DNA of 64,000 bases, taken from Apostichopus japonicus (Eukaryota > Echinodermata > Holothuroidea > Aspidochirotida > Stichopodidae). Where the stretch lies: positions 1,052,001 to 1,116,000 of the forward strand of contig NC_092577.1 of assembly GCF_037975245.1 (NCBI RefSeq), read 5' to 3'. The translations under genes were made by a program, and so were the position numbers. The notes beneath the pieces are model-generated. The model saw nothing but the letters and a program-made list of their open reading frames with translations. It was not told the origin of the DNA and searched no databases. Positions 39,780 through 48,974 of this stretch are shown here, piece by piece (position 1 is the stretch's first letter; the number at the start of each line of letters is the position of its first letter).

Positions 39780-40016
39780 GTATGTTTGTATGTATGTATA
39801 TTAGATCCTCCTGCAAGCAGGAACTCGCGAAGAAGCCTCATTGGCTTATCAAAGCCGCAAGCTGACCGAAGTCAGTCTCTTACATTCATATTTAACGTCC
39901 ATGATTATGAATTGTTAATTGTCAACAACTCTGTAACTGGACGACATAAATTAATCTGGGAGTGACTCGAACCGGGGACCTTATGATTGAAAGGCACTGG
40001 CGTTAACCGGCGTTAG
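39780..40016 (-). mobile_element. tRNA-derived SINE, copy 3, inserted in the 52-bp array
   Basis: The reverse complement matches the 12581 copy from the (TATG)n tail through the body and B box. The outermost head is replaced by ggcgttagtg, so the A-box end is truncated or rearranged. Satellite sequence flanks both sides (ctcgatgtt left, gttatggccactgg right), sharing only a short gtt/tgtt. Insertion postdates array formation. Confidence 0.88.
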
Positions 40017-40075
40017 TGTTATGGCCACTGGACGTAACATAGTCATGATGACATGGTTACAGTCTCAATGTAATG
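40017..40075. repeat. 52-bp minisatellite, last copy
   Basis: One terminal unit plus a partial unit, ending in tctcaatgtaatgg before unique sequence. Confidence 0.93.
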
Positions 40076-40079
40076 GGAA

Positions 40080-41125
40080 TGCTGTTGCGAGTGGATCAAG
40101 TTGTTTGGGTTTGGTGCCCGGGCTTTTTATCTTGGGTGTGTTTACATATAACAGGACCGTACCTTCTATATTTGTGTCAGTTGAAGAGCTGCTATGCAGT
40201 TATCACATCACAGTTAGAGCAGTGCACGTCTGCCTGAGAGGTTAACCATTGTCGGAAAATAGCCCTAAAGTAAACAACTGTATTGATTGTTTGGGGCATT
40301 TTCTGAGTCATCATCATTCAGTTTGATGCTTGGATGTTGAAGAGGATGCAATAAACTACTTATGATCTAAAAGTCTGGAGGATTGAAGGTGATTTAAGGT
40401 ATTTTAGAAAAGCCTGGGTGAAACAAGAAAATATAGCTGGCAGAGATAGCTGGCAGATTGGTTGGGGAGCACTATGTTGGACTTTGAGCTCTCTTAGCCC
40501 AAAATCTAAACGGTTATAGTGGCAAAAGTTGAATGTTCTGTGATATACAGCGAATTATTATACAATTTGTACATCTTTAACTGCGATTTGCAAAAGACAG
40601 GCTGTTTGATAGGTAAATCAAATTTTCCATTAGTTTGTAACATTATACACAGTTTTATTCAAGTTTGTGGAAACTTTCTTACAGCCAATGCTGGTGAAAG
40701 ATCTTTAAAAATGATAGGATTTGCATTATATTATATATATATGGTACTTCATTTATTCGTCAACGGGGCACAAAATGTTTTTCATCGTGGTGGTATTATT
40801 TCATCTTATTTAATCATGATTAGAAAGCTTCGTGGGTGGTTGGGGGGGGGGGGTTACATCGTCAATTAGAATGGAAGGATAAAAGTTTAAAAAATATCAA
40901 ATTACCAGGGAAACATATTCTTATTTTCTCAAGAGACGAGTCTTTAAATTCAAATTTTCAGACTTTCTTCTTAAGTGAAATTTGATACATACTGACATTT
41001 TTTAATAGCTGTATATGTTTTTAAAATATGAGAGCTTATTCAATTTCACACAGATTAGTTTTGTCATGTTGTCAGACTGATGACTAAAAACGTTAAGTAG
41101 CCATAAAAATTATAATGTGTCTTAA
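40080..41125. other. No recognised gene
   Basis: AT-rich sequence with one G-run near 40842 and only chance frames. Confidence 0.5.
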
Positions 41126-41129
41126 TTAA

Positions 41130-41683
41130 AGGATTGGTTCAGTTGTCATACATGTTTATGTTATATGAAAGAGGACGATAAAAGAAACACAATGGTGAAA
41201 AAAACTGTTCATATATCTTTTTCGGTTGAAGAGATATTCAAGTGTAAAGTTTCATCAGATTGTGTAGAAACTGCTGAAATCTGACTAGCTGTGACGTCAC
41301 ATCCTCACATTCCTAAAAAGTCTTTATTTTTTTCTCTAAATATTTTGTGAGATTTCATGACTTTCAACCAAAAGATATGTCAGGAGATCTCATATTTGTC
41401 AAAGGAAGTATTTGAGATTAAACATCTAAAGAATTTTTGATTATATTATTTTCAAATGTGTTAAAAAATGTAAATAATTTTTAAAGAAATATATTCACAA
41501 ATTTTAAGGAAGTGAGGATGTGACATCACACCCTCACAGTAAGTCTTTCTACACCAATTGATATCTTCAAAGTGTCATATCTCCTTAACAGAGCATGCTA
41601 TCATGGTAGTTTCTTCACTGTTCTTTTTGTCTTTTTGTGCTCTTTCATACAAAATAGACATGTCAAACACCTGAACCAATCCC
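41130..41683. mobile_element. TTAA-flanked MITE with ~45-bp terminal inverted repeats
   Basis: TTAA at 41126-41129 and 41684-41687 flanks a 554-bp unit. Left end aggattggttcag and right end ctgaaccaatccc are inverse. The similarity continues inward to atatgaaagag/ctctttcatac. A second inverted pair lies inside (gtgacgtcacatcctcac versus gtgaggatgtgacatcac). There is no ORF. TTAA target sites are typical of piggyBac and Kolobok elements; which of the two is not decidable here. Confidence 0.85.
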
Positions 41684-42122
41684 TTAATACGCTTGCCCTT
41701 ATGCGCGCGTGTGTGTAGTGCTCCCGTTCATTGGCCTGTCTTTATACGACCTACCTAATTCGGTACAAATTTGTTAAGGACTATATTTTCCCCTTCTTTC
41801 CAAGATGGGGCATTTCGCTTGTAACGGTATATCTCGAGCCTTTATATTTTGTTTCCCTCAAGTTTACAATATATGGTTAATAAAAACGATAACTCTCCTC
41901 AAACACCTTAAATAGACAAGAACATTTGGACAACATTCACTCGAACTTTAAAGACTTACGGTAGTTACTGTAATCGGTCGTAATATTGCATTAGGCATGC
42001 CGTACTTTAGAGCAAACCCCAAACAGGGTAAAAAAGAATTTATAGTAACAAAAATAATGCTGATTATCGAGAACAAATGCATGATCTTTCATTGAATAAT
42101 CTAAACAATATTATTGCGTATT

Positions 42123-42157
42123 TCAACATGCTGTGACAAGTCCAGAACTAGGGAAAC
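42123..42157 (-). other. Possible short terminal exon of the 42-kb peptide gene
   Basis: After an acceptor-like atggccgcag, the phase-1 continuation gives Cys-FPSSGLVTAC and stop TGA at 42125-42123. The resulting intron would be only about 138 nt and the polypyrimidine tract is poor. It competes with other downstream acceptors, for example one after attgtttag near 42107. Confidence 0.25.
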
Positions 42158-42295
42158 CTGCGGCCATACGATATGCTCATTAGATAATGGCACTGCACAA
42201 CAGCTATACAATTTACAGATTACGGAAGGGGATGATGTGCATGCATGGGGTAAGGGATTAGGATTGGGATGGGACCAGGGATGGGGGTTACTTAC

Positions 42296-42546
42296 AGGAA
42301 TCGTCAACTAATCTTCTTCCAGACATTCTTCCTACTAACTCTCCAATGGATTTTCGGTTGTAGAGTGGTGATCGCGATACTGGCTTAGCTTTACGTTTGT
42401 ATGCTAATTGTGGTTGGTTCCATTGATACAGGTCATCGTCATAATTCCCGAAGAGAGGCTGGGCACTCGATAAGGAAGGAAGAATTAAAATAAAAATGAA
42501 AAGGAAAGCATTCAACGCCAGCCTCAGCGAGGTCTTCATCGTCAAG
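42296..42546 (-). CDS. Secreted peptide precursor, first coding exon
   Basis: Seen: the minus-strand exon is bounded by acceptor tctctttcgcag (before 42546) and donor gtaagt (after 42296). ATG is at 42539-42537; an upstream in-frame ATG lies in the intron. It encodes 81 residues plus one base (phase 1). Residues 1-26 are a classic signal peptide (hydrophobic core, ending PSLSSA), then Gln27, likely to become pyroglutamate. An acidic stretch (NYDDDLYQW) is followed by KR at 48-49 and then a basic segment ending SPLYNRKSIGELVGRMSGRR. The GRR at 74-76 is a canonical amidation/cleavage signal. Predicted peptide: residues 50-73, or 57-73 if cut at Arg56, ending Met-Ser-amide. I do not firmly recognise the family. 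By eye SIGELVGRMSGR resembles the SVGRAAGLLSGLR core of vertebrate neuropeptide B/W; resemblance to GHRH-type or PTH-type cores is weaker. The 3' exon is uncertain (42157-42123 or 25065-24854). Confidence 0.7.
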
Positions 42547-43173
42547 CTGCGAAAGAGATAATCAGAAAAAGAAAAGAAAATTAGCACAAAAAAAATATAA
42601 TAATTATGTACACTGAAAATAAACATGTAAATAACATAATAACATAACCGTAAAGTGTTCTGGTCTTCTGATAAAGTGGCAGCATATACGTTAAATATTT
42701 GTGCTTGATGCTACGTCCCTATAGATGTGACGTCACAATAGATGCACTTGCAAATGTTAGCGTCGAGGCAAATCCTCCTGTGTGGTAACAACAATTTACC
42801 GCTATGAAACGCTGTCAAATAGATTAAAAGACAAGCGTAGGATTAAAGAAACTTTGCAAAATATATAAAACACAAATGATTACGAAATCTTTCGACTTTT
42901 ATCACAGTTTTTGTTTTCATCGACATAACAATGAAACAGACATTTCACAGCCTTTAAAACAAACACCCCGAAATGAAGAATTTGATAAGATACTTACAGG
43001 CTAAAGAATGACTAAAATAAAGAGGGGATGGGAGGGGAGGGGGGGGGGACTATAATGACTATTAAACGTAACTCTTAGCTAAAGAGGGGGAAAAAACAGC
43101 AAAACTACTATCAACAGGAATAAATCGATTGAAGAAGATAAATTTCGGAGGAAAATAAGACTGGAAGGTCTAA

Positions 43174-43260
43174 CCTTACTGAGAGATAGGACGCAGTACT
43201 GATGTGTGAGTCATTATTCAAATATGTGACGTCACTCGTCATTGACGTCACAGAGAACGT
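43174..43260 (-). promoter_or_regulatory. Candidate promoter / 5' UTR exon with twin CRE palindromes
   Basis: Upstream of the peptide exon (minus strand), two perfect TGACGTCA sites lie 16 bp apart (43243-43250, 43227-43234). They are followed by atatttga, then about 40 nt later tctctca with donor gtaagg at 43179-43174. That order (CREs, TATA-like box, short untranslated exon, donor) is what a cAMP-responsive neuropeptide promoter would look like. Further TGACGTCA sites are at 42728 and 43545. Another donor-like gtaagt lies near 42991-42996. Promoter activity is inference. Confidence 0.35.
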
Positions 43261-43559
43261 TTTGGGATAAACGGTTCAAGTATTTTGCTGTTACTTTATA
43301 TGTTTACGTTAATTGTTAGTACTTTAATTACAGGCGTCTATTGTTTTTGTGTGTTCCATTGACGCCACAAGTAACGGGCATATATCCTACACTTTAAGGG
43401 TGCAATATAAATTGCTGACATTTTCAAAAGTATAGCGGAAATTGCTCAATTTTTTTTTCTCACCGCAAAGATTAAAATAAAGTCAATGAAAGGGTAAAGG
43501 GTCTTAACGGAAGGGTATACACACGTACGAAGTAAATAGTGGTGTGACGTCATTATCAA

Positions 43560-46070
43560 TGAAGGTATTTGAATATATACTGCAGGTACTCAAATTTACC
43601 ATAAAAAGTAAGAAACGAAATATATTTATTACATTGTCACACGGAATACTACGGTACAAAAACCAACCCCTTATAGCTTCCTTTTTCAGATCAATTTTTT
43701 GCATAAAAAAATGTTAGAATTATGTCAATTATCTGTTTCGATGCTGTTTTGGGGGTTCTTTCACATATACACGTCTGGTTTGGAAGGACCATTATAAGAG
43801 ACAAATGTATTTACAAGATGTCCAATATAAAAATATAGGCCAAAAATCTAGGCCAATAAGGAAACTCTTTACGTTGTTACTATATACTCCTAGTATTCCG
43901 TGGGATTAAATAATAATTAACAAACATTTAAAAAGTCCCATTTTGTTATTGTCTTCTTTGTCGTGTTACAGCTACTCGTGAAGCTTACATGAAGTAGCGG
44001 ATCGTTGAAAGAAGCCACTATTATGCAGCCTTTCGAACTCGGGTAAATATCAGCGTTCTTTAATGGGACTACTCACTTTTTTTCCATTCTGTGTTATACA
44101 TCTTGATGAGCGCCTTAAATCTATAGGCGCAAATAATTTGAAATACGAAAAGTTGCCCAAAGGGTCGCAACATGGGAGGGGGGGGCAAGACGTTACGTCT
44201 TCCAGGAGAGGGGTCTAGCAGGATATGTCTCCCCCCCCCCCATAGCAACGTTACAATTTGATAAAATGGAGGATGCCTAGTTGGAAGCTGGTGCTATATT
44301 TTGCATCTTTTCAACAATATTAGAATAATTTTTCGACTGCTTAGTCTGTACCGCAAATGTATGTTATATATTTATGTACTGTTCATTGCGTTTTTTTGCT
44401 ATATAATATTCTGTCTGCCAGAGGGGGGGGGGGGGGGTTGGAGTGGGATTGAGCCCCCATTTTTTTTTTGGCAAACCATCACTATATATAAGGTTAAAAA
44501 TTGAAGACTAGGTTATCAACATCTACTACTGATCTGTTAGTTGTCACTTAAACTATACCATTAAAGACCTACGTATGGCCCCACGTGACTCTTATGATGC
44601 CTCTAGATATATAAAACTGTCACACACAAAAAAACAGCGCAAGTTGACGGTAAAACCCAGTCTTAAAAGTCAACGCTACATTTAGTACGCAAGTACGCAA
44701 TTACATAAACCCGCGCGAACAGTATCGGTAATCTAAATCTACCATCGACAGCAGCAGTTGGACGATATCAAGAAATATATTTAGAGTGATAAATGAGGCC
44801 CATAGCTTTCTGTGATTAGTTACGATTATAGGCATATACCGGTACCTTTCAAGTTAAAATAATCTCCCTTTTTTTTGGGTGGATTTTTAACATTTTGTTG
44901 TTTTTGTCTTTATTACTTCCGGCATAAGTTCATTTTGACCTTCGTGTCGTTGACCTAGACGAAAAGGTAGAGTGGTACAAGATTCGTTACTATGCATATT
45001 ACGTTGCTATGGTTACGTTGAATAGAAAAGGCCGGTACAAGTAAGCCTTATATCGTTGCCACATGGAGGAAAGGTGTGCGCTAAAAGCTGTATATTGCAT
45101 TGGGTAGTAATTTATATCACCCTGACCTATCCAATCTAACTTTGACACAAAGTTAGATACCTCAAAGAGCTATATGCTTACTACCATTTGATGAAATTTC
45201 AATTTTTGGAGTTGTTAACAGTTTCATTAAGGAACAACAACAATCTAACTGTTTTCTACCAATTTAATGTAATCCTTCATTAACAATCCTAAGGAGTTTG
45301 TCTAAGTTCCAACCTGATGAAGTGAAGGATCTGCCATGCTTTTATAAATTTAGTGGAACAGAAATAAGTACAGAGGCAAAGAAAATATACGTCAGAATAA
45401 AAAATAAAAAATAAACAAAATATTCATTTTACTATCTAGTTTCGGTAAATGGAAACTTAATTATAATCTACAAATAGGCATATGGCTAAAATAGGGTCAC
45501 GTGATTGATCTTTGCTCTGTGAACTAACAGAAGCTGCTATACCCACGTTGGTCAATCATTTTGATACCCATTATCTTTAGCTTCTCCACCCCACCACCCC
45601 ACCTCCCTAAAGATTCAGTTTTCGTTACCTCCTGAGTGTTACCTTACAACCTAGCCAATTCCTAAACGTGGTGAATGGTCAGACTATTGCCTAATATGAA
45701 TGCTTAAGTGAGGAACAATTCCCTCAGCCAGTTGGGACAATTCCCTACTGTCAATACCTCTCTATACTGTTCTCCAATATCATGCTTCAAAGCACTGGTA
45801 TTGACAGTACAAGCAGTTCCTAACCTTGATCTGATAGAAACATGATATTCATACTGCTCGTACTGACAATACGAGTGCTCTGAAAGCGGGACATAACACA
45901 GATATAGTATGGAAAAGTTGTCCCAACTGGGTGATTCTCTACAAATAAAATGAATATTCTGCAGAGTAAACGGAAAGGTTTAATAGATTCTTCCAAGTAA
46001 AGCATCTGTACGTTCGTAACTCGCAATTAAAGTTTCCTTTCCTGTGAATACCGCCCTCATTTAATTCCCT
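43560..46070. other. No recognised gene
   Basis: AT-rich sequence with a G-run near 44403 and the diverged ~91-bp repeat relative at 45740-45880. Only short chance frames are present. Confidence 0.5.
45740..45885. repeat. Diverged relative of the 18-kb ~91-bp repeat
   Basis: Contains tctatactgttctccaatat, catgcttcaaagcactggta, ttgacagtac and agcagttcctaacctt in the same order as the 17990-18275 units, followed by an inverted fragment (gtactgacaatacgagtgct). Confidence 0.7.
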
Positions 46071-46079
46071 GTGGCAACT

Positions 46080-46436
46080 TGTGCTACATATAATTCATTT
46101 ATTTGTTTTATCGCCAATTGTGTACAAAGGAAAGGAAGTCTCCTAAAAAGTCATAAAAGACTTAACAAGGTAGGAGACTCCCTGGGAGAAAAGAAAAGAA
46201 AAATGAACAAATATTTATAATACAGAATATACGTAATGATTAAATATACAGTAATAATATCCTAGTGACGCTGAGATGGATACGTGAAAAGATTAAATAT
46301 TACTAGTACGAGTTAATGAACTCCTTTTTCAAATGCCTGGTGAATGTGGGTTTTGAAGTAATGAGCTTCAAATTTTTTGATAGATCATTCCAGATTTGTA
46401 TTGCTCTGTTTCGAAGACCGAATTTCATAGTAGATA
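46080..46436 (-). mobile_element. LINE 3' end: reverse-transcriptase ORF C-terminus plus tail
   Basis: On the minus strand 46428-46303 encodes MKFGLRNRAIQIWNDLSKNL and then a basic tail (F.RHLKKEF) before TAG. This is the standard C-terminal motif of non-LTR retrotransposon ORF2 (R..aIxIWNxLp..l......FxxxLKxxf). About 200 bp of 3' UTR follows, with a small dyad (gagtctcctac/aggagacttc), and ends near aataaatgaattata, a typical CR1/L2-like tail. Upstream coding sequence is lost or has stops, so this is a 5'-truncated dead copy. Confidence 0.75.
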
Positions 46437-46599
46437 AAAACCAACTTCTGCACCAAACGGTGACTGTTAATTAGCATAAACGATTAATATGCCATCGGCA
46501 GCCATTTCAAATTAAAACACTTGCTTTAAATGAGAGGATTTTACCCTCAAGGGTATGATGATCTGATTTATATTCGTGACTTTCTTCAAGGACGGCAGT

Positions 46600-48380
46600 C
46601 GTGTAGGACATTCTTGAACTTGTAATGACAAAAGTATTTTCTCGTTTGTTTCTCATTTTGATTGCAATTAAAACGTGCACAACTTCAATCAGCAGAAAAC
46701 ATAAGCAGAACGGAAAGTAAAAACGGACACGCAGCTATAGAGGTGTTGCAGTGACGTCATATTTTGGGCCATAGCGTGAATCATGCCCAGTGACTGGAGG
46801 GAAAGAGAGCCTCTCTATATCGTTACGTTCAATTGGCTAATTTTCTTTATTTTGCTTGTTTTTCTTCATTTGCAAAAATATTCAAATTATATATATTTTT
46901 GTGGTTTTGTTTAATTTTTGTAAAATAACATATGGCATGGTTTACTCAAAATATTCACCAGTCATTTAGAAATCATCGTTTGAATTTAGGACTACATAGT
47001 AAGTCAGTGTGAGAAGAAGCGATTTTTATCACTCCAGCAAAATTGATCACGTGGTGTGAAAACCAGTGAATGACGTCATGTGCAAGACCTCTATAGAAAG
47101 TACCACGCGCGATACTTGATCTCTTGATATTAAAAAACATATTTGCTCAACAATTAGGATATAGGGATCGCTCGTCCAGAATTGTGAAGTAACTAACAAA
47201 AAATGCTGAGGCATTTTCAAAAACAATTGCAAAGGCTTTGGATTTTTCTTGGAAAGCTTCAGCACTGCTTGCAAGTCAATATATGTACAGAAAAATATGT
47301 CTCATGCCTATCGGAAAAAAACCTTAAGTAGGTCATGGTTGGATGTGAAGAAGGTGGAGAGGTCGGGAGAATGACTAAAAATTGGTTAAGCAGGATTTGT
47401 TATGACTTAAATGATCTTTTAATGTCCATGCTGGTGACAGAAATAAGGTCCACGCCGCCACCCCACCCCCCCCCCCCTCGCCACACACTCTGTCGGTTGT
47501 CTTCACTACCTTCCCTGAAGGAACACTCTGCTTTCCAAACTTCGTTCGCCTGATTTATTAGTGTTTTTTTTTCTCAAGTCTTCACAGAAAAATGTTTAGG
47601 CATATCGATCTAAACCAATTTTATAGTGACACAGATATTTTACAGCCAAGCCTTCATGTTCGTCATCGTGGCAGAGAGCTCTTAGGCTAAGATAGCTAAT
47701 GAATTGTTGTCATATCTTAATAGCATAGGCTTGGCATCTCCAAAATGCCCCCAAAATTTTTCTTCGTCAGTCTACTCCCAGGCGACAAAATAGAGCGAAG
47801 ATACCCATGGAAGATCGTTTAGGATAAACGACTTAAGACATCTTGTAATCTCTTGAATCACTCAAAAATAAAAGGCCTTGTGCCGTCCACAAATTTGTGA
47901 AGTGGTCATTAAGAACTTCCCAACCATCACTTTGCGAGCACTTTCGAGATGTATGCAAATTTACAGGATATTGACGCTTTAGGCGTTCCGTGCATGTTGT
48001 CAAGAGCCTTGGAAGAAAGGAATAAAGACGGTGAGAGGGAAAGAAAAGAATGCGTGTGGCGTTTTACCACGTAGTAGTTTGATCACTTAGACGTTACTTT
48101 GGACTGGCCTCATATAGTTCGCTTATATTTCTCTGAAATTGTTGCCAGAGTAAGGTGCTCCTATTTGATAAGTTTATATCGCAAAAAGATTTTATCGCTT
48201 TTTTTTCCTGTTTTGAAGTACTTACATTGGTGTGTGTTTAATTTTTAAAATCTTTCTTGACACGTTTGAATGACAAATATTAACTAAGACCTTTTTTTAG
48301 TATCATTGCGTTATGGTGCGACACTTTAACGGCATATCAATTGTAGGTAAAATTTATGAGGTGACAAAGAAGGAATATTT
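46600..48380. other. No recognised gene
   Basis: AT-rich sequence with two CRE palindromes (46752, 47071) and a C-run near 47465. No supported exon. Confidence 0.5.
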
Positions 48381-48422
48381 AGTTTGTATGCACTGAGGTT
48401 AAATTTAATGCTCCAGATCTTT

Positions 48423-48492
48423 GATATATATGTATATATATATATATGTTTATATATATATATATGTTTATATATATATATGTATATATATG

Positions 48493-48523
<31 letters not shown>

Positions 48524-48533
48524 GTATATATAT
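48423..48533. repeat. (TA)n/(TATG)n microsatellite
   Basis: TA dinucleotides are periodically interrupted by G (tatatatgt), directly left of the TA-flanked MITE. Confidence 0.93.
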
Positions 48534-48545
48534 AAGCATAATATG

Positions 48546-48810
48546 TACCTTAGGTCGACAGTTTGTGGTAAAAAAGTGTACCTTAGGTCAACAGTGTACC
48601 TTAGGTCGACATTTCAGTGTCGACCTAATGTTTTCACTACCATTTTAAGACACTTTTTTATTGTCGCAAATAGCTTTATAATGTTCTCCGTCCTCTAAAA
48701 CGTTCATTTAAAAGTTTGGGTTAGGGTCGGTTCAGGGTTAGGGTTAGAAAAAAGGGTTAGGGTTAGATTAAATTTAGTGTGTAAGTCAATGTAACTGTCG
48801 ACCTAAGGTA
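48546..48810. mobile_element. 265-bp MITE with perfect 18-bp inverted ends and telomere-like core
   Basis: The left end taccttaggtcgacagtt and right end aactgtcgacctaaggta are exact inverses, beginning and ending in TA (likely the duplicated target). Extra copies of ccttaggtcgaca lie just inside the left end (48580, 48597), with a small internal palindrome (gtcgacatttcagtgtcgac, 48606-48625). The core holds several TTAGGG units (48719-48766). No ORF. The TA target suggests a Tc1/mariner-type mobilised MITE. Confidence 0.85.
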
Positions 48811-48821
48811 GGATCCATAGT

Positions 48822-48863
<42 letters not shown>

Positions 48864-48883
48864 TATATTTGTATATGTACATG

Positions 48884-48970
<87 letters not shown>
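48822..48970. repeat. (TA)n microsatellite with interruptions
   Basis: Long TA tracts broken by G or C every 10-30 bp, directly right of the MITE. They produce Ile-Tyr pseudo-frames. Confidence 0.95.
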
Positions 48971-48974
48971 CTGC

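Noticed and set aside
976-42546. Single gene joining the 42-kb signal-peptide exon to the 1-kb exon
   Set aside because: The 42-kb donor is phase 1 while the exon at 1149 needs phase 2. That exon instead fits exactly to its own signal-peptide exon at 1991-1832.
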